Of a DNA stretch of 64,000 nt, positions 19,170 to 28,369 are shown piece after piece. The notes below the pieces were generated by a model. The model saw only the letters and a program-made list of their open reading frames with translations, did no database searches and was not told the DNA's origin. The first letter of the stretch is position 1. The number at the start of each line of letters is the position of its first letter. This stretch comes from Paenibacillus sp. FSL H8-0048 (GTDB taxonomy: Bacteria; Bacillota; Bacilli; Paenibacillales; Paenibacillaceae), in the NCBI RefSeq assembly GCF_038002825.1, contig NZ_JBBODF010000001.1, positions 1,116,001 through 1,180,000 of the forward strand. The letters are read 5' to 3'. A program made the translations under genes and the position numbers.

Positions 19170-20093
19170 TTACCAGCCAGCCTGCACGCTCTCCAGACTG
19201 TTGATATTTACAACCTTGACATTCCTGTCAATTTTGCGGATCAGGCCAGCCAGCACACTGCCGGAGCCGATCTCTACAAAAGTATCTACTCCTGCGCCGA
19301 TAAGCCATTCCACGCTATCCTGCCAGAGTACCGGAGAATACACCTGTTCTACCAGCAGCTTGCGGATTTCTTCCGGGTCTGTCACCGGAGCAGCAGTCAC
19401 ATTGACCACTACCGGCATAGCGGGAGCCTTAAAGGTTACCTTGTCGAGCTCAGCGGCCAGCCGCTCAGCCGCACCCTTCATTAATGAGGAGTGGAACGGC
19501 CCGCTAACCTCCAGCGGAATTGCCCGTTTGCCCCCGGCTTCCTTCACACGCCGGACCACCTCACCGACACCGGCTACGGTACCGGAGACCACAATCTGTC
19601 CCGGACAATTGACATTCGCCAGTTCAACGGGAGTACCCGCCGCCGTAATACTGCGGCATAATTCCGTAAGCCCTTCGCGGTCTGCTCCAAGCACAGCTGC
19701 CATAGCCCCTTGTCCTCCGGGAACAGCTTCTTCCATGAATTGTCCGCGCAGGCGGACCAGCCTTACAGCATCTTCATAGGACAGCACGCCGGCTGCCACA
19801 AGAGCGCTATACTCGCCAAGACTGTGGCCTGCCACATAATCCGGCATAACCTTAAGACCGCTTAATGCTTCCAGATAAGCCACACTGGCTGTAACCAGTG
19901 CCGGCTGCGTGTTCACCGTCTGCTTAAGCTCGCTGTCCGGCCCTTCAAATACAAGCCCGCTCAGCGGAAACCCAAGCACCTCGTCACCCTTTTCAAAGAC
20001 CGCACGGCTCTGAGGCAATGCTTCATATACATCCTTACCCATACCGACTGCCTGTGCACCCTGACCGGGAAAGACAAATGCGATTTTGCTCAT
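19170..20093 (-). CDS. fabD: Malonyl-CoA:ACP transacylase FabD
   Basis: The 307-residue enzyme has PGQGAQ near the N-terminus, catalytic Ser91 in GHSLGEYSA and catalytic His201 in GPFHSSLM. It loads malonyl groups onto ACP. GGAAGGAG lies 11 bases upstream of the ATG. It lies 90 bp after fabH and 52 bp before fabG. Confidence 0.97.
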   Translation of the reverse strand: MSKIAFVFPGQGAQAVGMGKDVYEALPQSRAVFEKGDEVLGFPLSGLVFEGPDSELKQTVNTQPALVTASVAYLEALSGLKVMPDYVAGHSLGEYSALVAAGVLSYEDAVRLVRLRGQFMEEAVPGGQGAMAAVLGADREGLTELCRSITAAGTPVELANVNCPGQIVVSGTVAGVGEVVRRVKEAGGKRAIPLEVSGPFHSSLMKGAAERLAAELDKVTFKAPAMPVVVNVTAAPVTDPEEIRKLLVEQVYSPVLWQDSVEWLIGAGVDTFVEIGSGSVLAGLIRKIDRNVKVVNINSLESVQAGW

Positions 20094-20184
20094 GAGGTAT
20101 ACAGCTCCTTCCCTTTAACTGCAGCCAACCCGGATATTCTCCGGATCAAGCTGCTGCGCGTTGCTATTATTAATGCCCCGATAC

Positions 20185-21186
20185 TTACCAGATCAGCACA
20201 GAAGCACCCCAGGTAAGTCCGCCGCCGAAGCCGACCATAAGCACAGCATCGCCTGCCTTCATCCGGCCTTCCTCGGCTGCTTCTACAAGAGCCAGCGGAA
20301 TGGAGGCTGCGGAGGTATTCGCGTATTTATCAACGTTGACTACAACCTTCTCCGGCGGCAGATCCAAACGCTGCATAGCGGATTGAATAATCCGGATGTT
20401 GGCCTGATGCGGCACGAACAAGTCGATATTCTCCTTAGACAATCCCGCCTTGGTAAGCACACGCTCCGTAGCCGATCCCATAACTCGTACTGCGAACTTG
20501 AAAACCTCGCGGCCATTCATATAGATGAAGTGCTTCTTGTCTTCTACGGTCTGCTGGGAAGCCGGGAGACGCGAGCCGCCGGCTTCAAGATTAAGCAGGC
20601 TACCGCCAGAGCCTTCCGCCCCAAGATCGAAGGACTGGAAGCCGCGTCCTTCCGGAACCTCGCCGACGATAACCGCACCTGCGCCGTCACCAAACAGCAC
20701 GCAGGTGTTGCGGTCAGTATAGTCTGTAATACGCGACAGCGTATCTGCGCCAATCACCAGCGCATTGTTATACATTCCATTCTGGATAAAGCCAGTAGCT
20801 GTAGCCAGGCTGTAGACGAACCCTGAGCAGGCTGCCGACAGGTCAAAGGCGGCTGCGTTCTTGGCCCCCAGCTTGTCCTGAAGAATGCAGGCTGTGGAAG
20901 GGAAGGCACTGTCAGGTGTAACTGTAGCGACAATGATCAGATCCAGCTCCTCGGCCTTCATGCCTGCGGATTCGAGTGCCTTCAGGGCCGCTTCATAGGC
21001 CAGATCGGAGGTAGCCTGTTCCGGGGCTGCAATATGCCGTTCCCGGATTCCTGTGCGGCTGACGATCCATTCATCATTCGTTTCAACGATCTTCTCCAGA
21101 TCGCTGTTGGTTAATACTCTCTCAGGTACATATTTACCAGTCCCAATAATTCCAACCGGACGTAATTGTCTCATGTCTTCACTCAC
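20185..21186 (-). CDS. fabH: Beta-ketoacyl-ACP synthase III FabH
   Basis: The 333-residue enzyme has the KAS III triad Cys120 (SAACSGF), His260 (FVPHQANIRI) and Asn290 (DKYANTSAAS). It starts fatty-acid synthesis from acyl-CoA, probably branched primers in this group (from family knowledge). The GTG at 21186 overlaps the plsX stop (GTGA); an ATG four codons later at 21174 is an equally plausible start, since neither has a clear ribosome site. Confidence 0.96.
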   Translation of the reverse strand: MSEDMRQLRPVGIIGTGKYVPERVLTNSDLEKIVETNDEWIVSRTGIRERHIAAPEQATSDLAYEAALKALESAGMKAEELDLIIVATVTPDSAFPSTACILQDKLGAKNAAAFDLSAACSGFVYSLATATGFIQNGMYNNALVIGADTLSRITDYTDRNTCVLFGDGAGAVIVGEVPEGRGFQSFDLGAEGSGGSLLNLEAGGSRLPASQQTVEDKKHFIYMNGREVFKFAVRVMGSATERVLTKAGLSKENIDLFVPHQANIRIIQSAMQRLDLPPEKVVVNVDKYANTSAASIPLALVEAAEEGRMKAGDAVLMVGFGGGLTWGASVLIW

Positions 21187-22172
21187 TTCCCGCTAATTTC
21201 CTTCGATATACTAGGCACCAGCTCAGCCTTCAGGGCAATCCGTGCCTGTCTTACCGCATTCTTCACCGCATTGCCGTCTGACGAACCATGCCCCTTGACT
21301 ACCAGGCCGCTAAGACCGAGCAGCGGCGCCCCGCCGTGTTCCTTATAATCCATCTTGCCCTTCAGCCCTCTAAGCTCAGGCATCAGGATCGCCGCCCCCA
21401 GCTTAGTCTTCAGCGATTTGCTGAATTGCTCCTTCAGCAGGGAGAACATCGCACCGGCCGTTCCCTCCAGCGTCTTCAGAAGTATATTACCGGCGAAGCC
21501 GTCACAGACCAGCACATCACAGCTTCCGGTGAGCACATCCCGCGCTTCCACATTGCCGACAAAATGAATGCCCGGCAACGCCTCCAGGAGCGGATAGGCT
21601 TCCTTGGTCAATTCGTTTCCCTTGCCCGGCTCAGTCCCGACGTTGAGCAGGCCTACCCGGGGCTTCGCAATGCCATGCACTTTATTGCGGTAAATGCTGC
21701 CGATCTGGGCATACTGTGCCAGATGCTGCGGTTTGGCATCCATATTCGCGCCAAGATCCAGGGCCAGCACACCGACATCATCCAGCGTTGGAATCATCGG
21801 AGCCAGCGCCGGCCGTTCGATTCCTTCCATTCTTCCGACTACCAGAAGTCCTGTAGTCATGAGCGCTCCGGTATTGCCGGAGGAGATCATGGCATCGGCT
21901 TCTCCCTCGCGGACCATCCGTCCGGCTACGACCATGGATGAGTCTTTTTTACGGCGGACCGCCTTCACCGGCTCTTCATCCGAACCGATCACATCCCCCG
22001 CATGACGAACCGTAACATTGGAAGGCTTACTCTTCAGCAGCGGTTCAAGCCGCGCTTCATCACCGACAAGTACGATCTCTATGTCACTCCATTCTGCAGC
22101 CGCTGCCAGCGCGCCTTCCACATTACATTCAGGAGCATTATCCCCGCCCATGGCATCAATGGCGATCCGCAC
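21183..22172 (-). CDS. plsX: Phosphate acyltransferase PlsX
   Basis: The 329-residue protein has the family motifs IAIDAMGGDNAP at the start, GNTGALM, GANMDAKP, LLNVGTEPGKGN and CDGFAGN. PlsX makes acyl-phosphate from acyl-ACP for phospholipid synthesis. The GTG start with GGGGGAAA upstream lies inside the end of fapR (17-nt overlap). The stop overlaps fabH, so fapR-plsX-fabH are translationally coupled. Confidence 0.97.
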   Translation of the reverse strand: MRIAIDAMGGDNAPECNVEGALAAAAEWSDIEIVLVGDEARLEPLLKSKPSNVTVRHAGDVIGSDEEPVKAVRRKKDSSMVVAGRMVREGEADAMISSGNTGALMTTGLLVVGRMEGIERPALAPMIPTLDDVGVLALDLGANMDAKPQHLAQYAQIGSIYRNKVHGIAKPRVGLLNVGTEPGKGNELTKEAYPLLEALPGIHFVGNVEARDVLTGSCDVLVCDGFAGNILLKTLEGTAGAMFSLLKEQFSKSLKTKLGAAILMPELRGLKGKMDYKEHGGAPLLGLSGLVVKGHGSSDGNAVKNAVRQARIALKAELVPSISKEISGK

Positions 22173-22752
22173 TCCGGTTTCCCCCTTCGCTGTACTCTTC
22201 AGTTGCTGAACGATACACTATAAAATGGCCTTGAAATACCAGCTCTTCTCCGACATATGTAAATACATCCACTTCAGCCTTGCCGTTCCGGCCCGCAAGT
22301 GAGCGCACCTGCGCCTTGGCAATGCATTTCTCGCCCAGCCGGACCATGCGCACAAACCGGAGGTCGGCCGAAGCCGTTAAGGCAATCTCATCATTAATTA
22401 TAGCTACTGCCAGCGAATTCGCCTGTCCGAACACGTAATGGCCCCGGGCAATCCCGTTACGGGAGAACACATGCTCATCGCGGATCTCGAAGATCGATAT
22501 CCCGCTCTTGTCCAGCTGCAGATCCACAATATCACCGACCACTTCATCGGCCGGCAGGGAACGCACCTGATCATAGGAATGCTCCGCCATCTGCTTCATC
22601 CGCTCACGCAGCTCCGGAATCCCCAGCTCCAGCCGGTCCAGCCGGATCGTCTGGATACTCACCTTCAGCTGGCGGGTTAATTCCCGGTCAGTTACAAACG
22701 GGTTCCCTTCAATTATAGCCAGCAGCTGCTGCTGACGTTCCTTCTTGGACAT
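22156..22752 (-). CDS. fapR: Fatty acid and phospholipid repressor FapR
   Basis: The 198-residue protein has a DeoR-like N-terminal HTH (residues about 5-60: RQQQLLAIIEGNPFVTDREL and LKVSIQTIRLDRLELGIPEL) and a C-terminal hotdog effector domain (FARNGIA-type motif SRNGIARGHYVFGQANSLAVA) that binds malonyl-CoA in the family. It represses the lipid-synthesis operon. It is the first gene of the operon, about 100 bp after a matching operator, so it is autoregulated. Confidence 0.96.
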   Translation of the reverse strand: MSKKERQQQLLAIIEGNPFVTDRELTRQLKVSIQTIRLDRLELGIPELRERMKQMAEHSYDQVRSLPADEVVGDIVDLQLDKSGISIFEIRDEHVFSRNGIARGHYVFGQANSLAVAIINDEIALTASADLRFVRMVRLGEKCIAKAQVRSLAGRNGKAEVDVFTYVGEELVFQGHFIVYRSATEEYSEGGNRSADRH

Positions 22753-22853
22753 CCGCTCGATAGCGGCTCACCTCCCGGTACAGGACTGATGTGCAGCTCA
22801 CCGGCCCGCAAGAGTGGCCGCTGTATTTATGATTCACTGTTATTCCTTACCAT

Positions 22854-22870
22854 TTAGAACCAGGTACTAA
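22854..22870 (-). promoter_or_regulatory. FapR operator
   Basis: The 17-bp inverted repeat TTAGTACCTGGTTCTAA (minus strand) closely matches the FapR operator type of B. subtilis. It starts five bases downstream of the -10 hexamer, overlapping the expected transcription start. Confidence 0.85.
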
Positions 22871-22875
22871 TATGT

Positions 22876-22904
22876 AGTATAAAGCATGCCGGCGCAAAAA
22901 TAAA
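22876..22904 (-). promoter_or_regulatory. Promoter of the fap operon
   Basis: On the minus strand TATACT serves as -10 and TTTATT, 17 bp upstream, as a weak -35. The FapR operator sits at the start point, consistent with repression by blocking initiation. Confidence 0.6.
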
Positions 22905-23010
22905 GCTTTGGCTTGAAAAGCGCCTGAAAACCCGTGCAGTGCAAGGCACGGCAGCTCAGTACCAGCTTCTACTCAACAAGTCATCCTAACAGATGACTAA
23001 GATTCACTGC

Positions 23011-23218
23011 GTGCGGACACAATGTATGCTGTTTTTCGCATACATTCGGGCCATATGCCTGGGTGCGGGCACAATGTATGTTGTTTTTCACATACATTCG
23101 GGCCATGCGCCTGGGTTCGGGCAGAATGTATGCTGTTTTTCGCATACAATCGGGCCGTATGCCTGGGTGCGGGCACAATGTATGCTGTTTTTCACATATA
23201 TTCGGAGCATATGCCCGC
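23011..23218. repeat. Tandem hairpin array 1: four 52-bp units
   Basis: The units begin at 23011, 23063, 23115 and 23167. Each has AATGTATGC, a T-rich 8-nt loop and GCATACATT, then a GC-rich spacer containing CGGGCCATATGCCTGG. Unit 2 has the paired change C to T and G to A in the stem, which keeps pairing. The period is not a multiple of three, so it is not coding. The array lies between the rpmF terminator and the fapR promoter. Confidence 0.9.
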
Positions 23219-23264
23219 TGTAACCAGCCGATTGCATTCATAAACTCTTATTTTCACATAAAAA

Positions 23265-23292
23265 TAGCACTTCACCGGCAGATGAAGTGCTA
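23265..23292 (-). terminator. Terminator of yceD-rpmF
   Basis: The stem TAGCACTTCA/TGAAGTGCTA is followed by TTTTTATG on the minus strand, directly after rpmF. Confidence 0.88.
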
Positions 23293-23306
23293 CTCTTATA
23301 TTCAAA

Positions 23307-23480
23307 CTATTGTTTGATGATTTCTCTTGCTTTGTATGTTCCGCAAACTTTACATACGTGGTGAGCAAGTTTCAGCTCTCCGCATTGTTCGCATTTCACC
23401 ATACCTGGAACAACCAGTTTAAAGTGAGTACGACGCTTGTCACGGCGAGTCTTGGACGTTCTGCGTTGTGGTACTGCCAT
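23307..23480 (-). CDS. rpmF: 50S ribosomal protein L32
   Basis: The 57-residue protein begins [20 protein letters not shown] and carries a zinc ribbon with CEQC and CKVC. It is the zinc-binding (C+) form of L32. The start at 23480 follows AGGAGGTGT. It lies 51 bp after the YceD gene and is followed by a terminator, the conserved yceD-rpmF pair. Confidence 0.97.
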   Translation of the reverse strand: MAVPQRRTSKTRRDKRRTHFKLVVPGMVKCEQCGELKLAHHVCKVCGTYKAREIIKQ

Positions 23481-23531
23481 TGTTAGACACCTCCTGATTT
23501 TGTTGTAACCCAATTCACTTGGGATTTGTTC

Positions 23532-24053
23532 TTAGTCGTCTTGCTTGGTAAAGAATCCTTTCAACGCAGCGAGTCTAGGATCGATCACTGTGTTGTCGCA
23601 ACTGCAGGTGCCTTCGTTCAAGTTCTGTCCGCATTTCTGACAAAGACCAAGACAGTCTGCCTTGCACAATACCGAATCCGGTAAGTGCAGTACGAAATTT
23701 TCTTCCACATACGGGATAAGATCCACAATCTCATCTGTGATGTAAATGAGTTCCTCATCTTCATCTTCCGGAAGAATTGGCTGCTTAAGCCACTTGAAGG
23801 TCTCAGCGAAAGGAATGTTCAGCTTACTCTTGACCTCACCGAGACAACGTGAACATAACATGTCCACTTCTCCGTTCAGTGTTCCCACCACGTTCACACT
23901 ATCGGTTCCCGCGGGCAGCGCTTTAAGGTCTACTGAGAGTGGTGCAACAGCAAGTATATCCTTGCGCCCTGTGACAATCCCGCTGACATCCACAACTTCG
24001 TGGAGGACCAGAGGCTCGTCGGCATTCGCTAATTTGCGAAAGTGAATGTTCAT
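23532..24053 (-). CDS. YceD/DUF177 family protein
   Basis: The 173-residue protein has the DUF177 core: VDGTLNGEV-like VVGTLNGEVDMLCSRCLGEV, an acidic middle (LPEDEDEELIYI) and a C-terminal CxxC pair (LCQKCGQNLNEGTC). In the family it is linked to 23S rRNA or L32 maturation and is almost always next to rpmF, as here. The start at 24053 follows GGAGTG; upstream codons in the open frame lack family features. Confidence 0.93.
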   Translation of the reverse strand: MNIHFRKLANADEPLVLHEVVDVSGIVTGRKDILAVAPLSVDLKALPAGTDSVNVVGTLNGEVDMLCSRCLGEVKSKLNIPFAETFKWLKQPILPEDEDEELIYITDEIVDLIPYVEENFVLHLPDSVLCKADCLGLCQKCGQNLNEGTCSCDNTVIDPRLAALKGFFTKQDD

Positions 24054-24150
24054 CGTTATCACTCCAAACAAACAAAATTTATTATACCTATTATTCCCTG
24101 ACTTTGTCAACCACTTTCCCTTTATATTGTTTCAGGGAGCGTGACAATTT

Positions 24151-25431
24151 ATGATATACAATATAGATTCCAGAATGGGGCGTGAAGCAACTGTGGCAGC
24201 TGTAGGTATTATAGCCGAATATAACCCTTTACATAACGGGCATGTCCATCATTTCACCGAGGCAAAAAGAATCTCGGGAGCGGACCGCTCCATTGTCATT
24301 ATGAGCGGACCGTTCACCCAGCGCGGCGAGCCGGCGGCGGTCAGCAAGCGCGCCCGCACTGAGATGGCGCTGCATATGGGCGCCGATCTGGTTATTGAAC
24401 TGCCGGTGGCGTACGCCGTCCAGCCGGCGGAATGGTTCGCCTTCGGAGCGGTCTCGCTGCTGGAGGCGACCGGTGTCGTCGGCAGCCTGTGCTTCGGCTC
24501 CGAAGCAGGCTCTTTGGGCGTACTGCTGCCTCTGGCCGGCTTCCTGGCCGAAGAGAGCAGTGCGCTTAAGGAGGAGATCCGCGCCCGCCTCTCCGGGGGC
24601 GCGGGATTCCCGGCCGCCTACAGCGCTGCTGCGGCGGCGGCCTGGGGGGCCTCTTTCATGGGAGAGGAGAAACCGGAAGATGCCGAAGATATATTACGGC
24701 AGCCCAACAACAGCCTCGGCCTGCACTACCTGATCGCGCTAAGGCGGCTGGGCAGCGCGATCAAGCCCTTAACCGTGCCGCGTACCGGCGCGGGCTTCCA
24801 CGACCCGCTGGAGAGCGGGTCGGCCATTGCCAGTGCAACAGCCATCCGCAGGCTGCTGCAGGAGGGCGGATCACCGGCAGCTTACATGCCGGAGTATGCC
24901 CTGTCCATCCTGGAGCGTGAGCGTGCCGCAGGCCGGGGACCGGTACGGCTGGAAGACTTCGCGGGCCCGCTGCGCCATGTACTCTCTACCCGCTCTGCTG
25001 CGGAGCTGCACACGCTGCAGGATATGAACGAGGGCCTGGAGAACCGGCTGCTCAGCAGCCTGCACCAGCTGGACAAGTTCACCGTCGGCGGACTGCTGCA
25101 GGAGCTTAAGAGCAGACGGTATACACTCACCAGGCTTCAGCGTCTGCTGCTTCACACCTTGCTGAATCACAGCAAAGCAGAGATGTCCCCCTCCGTTCTC
25201 TCTCAGGGTCCCGGCTACATAAGGGTTCTCGGCTTCCGCGAGAGCGGCCGGGAGCTGCTGAAGCAGATGAAGCTGACAGCGGTGCTTCCGGTGATTACAA
25301 GCCCTGCCCGCTACACCCATCCCATGCTGGAGCGGGACCTCCAGGCGGCGGCTGTGTTCGCCGGGGCTTATGCCGACCCGATGCGCAGCGATCTGTACAG
25401 TGATTATCTTGAGCCGCCGGTCAGGATTTGA
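24151..25431 (+). CDS. tmcAL: tRNA(Met) cytidine acetate ligase TmcAL (YlbM)
   Basis: The 426-residue nucleotidyltransferase-fold protein has the HNGH motif (YNPLHNGH, residues 24-31) and a downstream GPFTQRGEPA segment typical of the family. TmcAL makes N4-acetylcytidine at the wobble position of elongator tRNA-Met using acetate and ATP. The start is uncertain: the ATG at 24151 follows GGGAG, and a GTG 14 codons later would trim the unusual N-terminus. The 3' end overlaps the convergent ylbL gene by 11 bp. The coding region is markedly GC-rich from 24.3 to 25.1 kb. Confidence 0.92.
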   Translation: MIYNIDSRMGREATVAAVGIIAEYNPLHNGHVHHFTEAKRISGADRSIVIMSGPFTQRGEPAAVSKRARTEMALHMGADLVIELPVAYAVQPAEWFAFGAVSLLEATGVVGSLCFGSEAGSLGVLLPLAGFLAEESSALKEEIRARLSGGAGFPAAYSAAAAAAWGASFMGEEKPEDAEDILRQPNNSLGLHYLIALRRLGSAIKPLTVPRTGAGFHDPLESGSAIASATAIRRLLQEGGSPAAYMPEYALSILERERAAGRGPVRLEDFAGPLRHVLSTRSAAELHTLQDMNEGLENRLLSSLHQLDKFTVGGLLQELKSRRYTLTRLQRLLLHTLLNHSKAEMSPSVLSQGPGYIRVLGFRESGRELLKQMKLTAVLPVITSPARYTHPMLERDLQAAAVFAGAYADPMRSDLYSDYLEPPVRI

Positions 25432-26461
25432 TGACCGGCAGCTCCTCCATGTATTTCAGAGCATCGGATAGTGTTGAGACAGGAACCAGCTTCATGTCCG
25501 TGCCGATTTGCTCCGCCTTTGCCTTGGCCTCATCATAGTTTTTAAGCGGAACGAAGAAAATCTCCGCGCCCTTACGGTCGGCCGCTACAATCTTATGCTT
25601 CACACCGCCGATCAGCCCCACGTTCCCCTCCGCATCTATCGTACCCGTGCCTGCTACCTTCCGGCCCTTGGTGAGATCCCCCGGCGTAAGCCGGTTGTAG
25701 ATTTCCATGGTGAACATCAGTCCGGCAGAGGGCCCGCCTACGTTAGTATCCACGAAACTGACGGCTTTACCTTTCTCCTTAGGCTCCACCTTTTGAACCG
25801 CACCAATAACGACTCCGAAGCCCGGCCGGGCAGCCGCAGCTTCTTTATCCTTGACCCCCACCAGCTTGACCTGCTCTTTAATCTCTTTGCCGTCACGCTG
25901 GAGCAATACATCCACGGTATCCCCGATCTGGTGAACCGACAGCAATTTGGACAGCGCGGCCGGATCGGCGGCCTTTTGCCCGCCTACACTGATGATTTTG
26001 TCCCCCGGCTGGAACCGGTCCTGATTGGCAGCTTCGGGTACAGAGAACACGTACAGATAATCCACGACATCCTCATAGGGTACACCTGCCGCATGATAAG
26101 CTGCCTGCACAGCATAGGATTGTGAACTATTCATATAGAACACCTGTTCCGCAGCATATTCCTGCTCAGTCTTATCTTGCAGGCGTGTTTCCTTCAACAC
26201 TACCTCGGCATTCGAGTTGAACACAGAGGCGATTAGAAGAGCCACATTCGCATAGCTTGCCGAAACCGTGGTCATCATGAAGGTTCCCTGCTCCTGCGGA
26301 TCGGCATTCTCCACCTTGATCATCGGTGCCACCTCCGAGGCGCTTCCCGGCTGATATACAATATAAGGCGTGTTCATGAAGACGACAACATAGAGAATGA
26401 CCACGAATGAAAATAGATAGGCTGAAGCGCGAATGCCTACCCGGCGTTTATACTGCCTCAA
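25421..26461 (-). CDS. ylbL: PDZ-containing Lon-type membrane serine protease (YlbL/SepM family)
   Basis: The 346-residue protein has an N-terminal membrane anchor (SAYLFSFVVILYVVVFM), a PDZ domain (FQPGDKIISVGGQKAADPAAL) and a Lon-like protease domain with catalytic Ser in VGGPSAGLMF and Lys in IGGVKHKIVAAD. Family members cleave membrane or secreted peptides. The TTG start at 26461 with AAGGGG upstream gives the usual length; a GTG at 26500 lacks a ribosome site. It converges with tmcAL. Confidence 0.92.
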   Translation of the reverse strand: MRQYKRRVGIRASAYLFSFVVILYVVVFMNTPYIVYQPGSASEVAPMIKVENADPQEQGTFMMTTVSASYANVALLIASVFNSNAEVVLKETRLQDKTEQEYAAEQVFYMNSSQSYAVQAAYHAAGVPYEDVVDYLYVFSVPEAANQDRFQPGDKIISVGGQKAADPAALSKLLSVHQIGDTVDVLLQRDGKEIKEQVKLVGVKDKEAAAARPGFGVVIGAVQKVEPKEKGKAVSFVDTNVGGPSAGLMFTMEIYNRLTPGDLTKGRKVAGTGTIDAEGNVGLIGGVKHKIVAADRKGAEIFFVPLKNYDEAKAKAEQIGTDMKLVPVSTLSDALKYMEELPVIKS

Positions 26462-26622
26462 GTCTCTTCCCCTTCTTTCCTGCGGATGATGCCCCGGCAC
26501 TTAGAATGTCGTACCTTAGCCTTGAGCTTCACTCCGGCTGTGTGGCATGATGGTTGTCTCCCCTGCATAAATTGGTAACAAGATCTGCCCATGTCCTAAG
26601 CTATGAAGAGGGGATAACTCTA

Positions 26623-27879
26623 ATGATAAACTTTAGATCCAGACGCTTTCTGTCGGATTCAGCTCCATTTATACCCGGGGCTTCAGCCATTCTGCTCGCT
26701 GCAGCGATTATTATTGCACCTGAAGCCTCGTTCAAGGCTTCACTTACGGGCCTTAAGCTCTGGTGGACCCTGGTTTTTCCTGCGCTGCTGCCCTTCCTGA
26801 TCCTCTCAGAGATGCTAAGCGCATCCGGCTTCGTGCATGGTATCGGCGTTCTGCTTGAACCGCTGATGAAGCGGTGCTTCAGACTTCCCGGGGCGGTCGG
26901 CTGGACGCTGGTGCTCGGTCTAACCGCAGGCTTCCCGGCAGGAGCCGGAGGAGTGATGCAACTGCACAAGCAAGGGGACATTACAGACAAGGAGGCTGGA
27001 AGACTGGCGGCTGTTGTACATTATGCCAGCCCGGTCACTCTGCTTATTGTAGTAGGAACAGCCTTCCTGCACAGTCCAGCAGCCGGCTATGCCCTGCTTG
27101 CCATTCACTGGCTGTCAGGGGTAGCCGCAGGAATTCTGTCCGCTTGCTTCAATGGCCCCCGCAAGATGACGTCACCTATTTCGCAAGAAAGTGGTCCCAG
27201 CCATACCGGAAGCCGCTCCAGCGCCAAAAAAGCATCCTTACCCGGGCGTATCCATCAGGCAGCAGCAGATGCCCGTTCAAGGGACGGACGGGGCTTCGGT
27301 AAGGTGCTAGGTGAATCCGTATCCTCCGCCGTACAGAGCCTAATGATTGTAGGCGGCTATATGATCATGTTCGCGGTTGTCATAAGTATTGTTACCCGGT
27401 TATTCCCTCAGCTGCCGGTTATGGTTACAGGAAGCATGCTTGAGATTCATCTCGGAGCCCGGGCAATGACTTCAGCCACAGCAGGTCCCGAAGGCTTCGT
27501 CGTAGGCGGTCTTCTTGGCCCGGCACTGCTGTCCGCCGGACTGGCCTGGAGCGGCATCTGCGCCCAGCTCCAGGCACTGACAGTGCTGAAGGCAGCCAAT
27601 GTCCGCTTCCTCCCGTTCACCGCAGTCAGGCTGCTGCATGGACTATTTGCCTTTGCGTTCACAATCCTGCTGTGGACACCGATGCTCCATATTCAGTCTG
27701 CAGTGCTGCCGGTTCTTGCCGGTTCTCCCCCAGCTGCTCTGCCGCAAGCGGGCCTTTCGCTGAACATATGGACTCTGACCCCACAGATTCTGGGACTTCA
27801 GATCCTGGTTGTTACGCTGCTGCTACTGCTGTCTGCTGCCGTAAAGCTGTTTACTTCAAACCGCCGTCCATCCGGCTGA
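26623..27879 (+). CDS. ylbJ: YlbJ-type sporulation integral membrane protein
   Basis: The 418-residue protein has several hydrophobic segments and two nucleoside-recognition (gate) domains, LVFPALLPFLILSEMLSASG and a second in the C-terminal half. YlbJ is required for sporulation in B. subtilis; the transported solute is unknown. A polar insertion (about residues 190-235, GPRKMTSPISQESGPSHTGS) separates the halves. The start at 26623 follows GAAGAGGGG. The end overlaps the convergent coaD end by 29 bp. Confidence 0.88.
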   Translation: MINFRSRRFLSDSAPFIPGASAILLAAAIIIAPEASFKASLTGLKLWWTLVFPALLPFLILSEMLSASGFVHGIGVLLEPLMKRCFRLPGAVGWTLVLGLTAGFPAGAGGVMQLHKQGDITDKEAGRLAAVVHYASPVTLLIVVGTAFLHSPAAGYALLAIHWLSGVAAGILSACFNGPRKMTSPISQESGPSHTGSRSSAKKASLPGRIHQAAADARSRDGRGFGKVLGESVSSAVQSLMIVGGYMIMFAVVISIVTRLFPQLPVMVTGSMLEIHLGARAMTSATAGPEGFVVGGLLGPALLSAGLAWSGICAQLQALTVLKAANVRFLPFTAVRLLHGLFAFAFTILLWTPMLHIQSAVLPVLAGSPPAALPQAGLSLNIWTLTPQILGLQILVVTLLLLLSAAVKLFTSNRRPSG

Positions 27880-28369
27880 ACTTCAGCTTCATCGCCTGCT
27901 CCACCTCAGGAGTTACAAAATCCGAGACCTTCCCGCCGAAGTGGGCAATCTCCTTGACCACACTGGAGCTAAGATAGGAGTATCTCGGATTGGTCATCAT
28001 AAATATAGTTTCTGCTTCAGGGTCAAGGTTATGATTAATGGAAGCATTCTGAAGCTCATATTCGAAATCGGTAACAGTCCGGATTCCCCGGACAATGACC
28101 TGGGCGTCCTTTTGCCTCACATAGTTAACCAGGAGATCACGGAAGCTGTCCACCTCAACATTCGGAATATCCGCTGTCGCCTGACGCAGAAGCTCTGTCC
28201 GTTCCTCGACCGAGAATAACGGATTCTTGCTCAGATTATTCAGCACCGCAACGATCAGCCTATCGAACTGCTTGGCGGCCCGGTGAATAATATCCATGTG
28301 TCCCAGCGTAACCGGATCGAAGGTTCCAGGATAGATGGCGACACGTTCTTTTCTAATTTGCAGACTCAT
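27851..28369 (-). CDS. coaD: Phosphopantetheine adenylyltransferase CoaD
   Basis: The 172-residue enzyme has YPGTFDPVTLGHMDII near the N-terminus (TxGH nucleotidyltransferase signature), RGIRTVTDFEYELQ, and the ISSS-type YLSSSVVKEIAHFGG. It catalyses the fourth step of CoA synthesis. The ATG at 28369 is six bases after AAGGAGG; its codons overlap the end of rsmD by 17 bases. Confidence 0.97.
   Translation of the reverse strand: MSLQIRKERVAIYPGTFDPVTLGHMDIIHRAAKQFDRLIVAVLNNLSKNPLFSVEERTELLRQATADIPNVEVDSFRDLLVNYVRQKDAQVIVRGIRTVTDFEYELQNASINHNLDPEAETIFMMTNPRYSYLSSSVVKEIAHFGGKVSDFVTPEVEQAMKLKFSRMDGGLK

Noticed and set aside
23011..23218. CRISPR array
   Set aside because: Spacers are nearly identical between units and there are no cas genes. 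CRISPR spacers should be unique.
22981..23317. Several short frames across hairpin array 1
   Set aside because: The 52-bp period shifts the frame each unit; these are by-products of the repeat.
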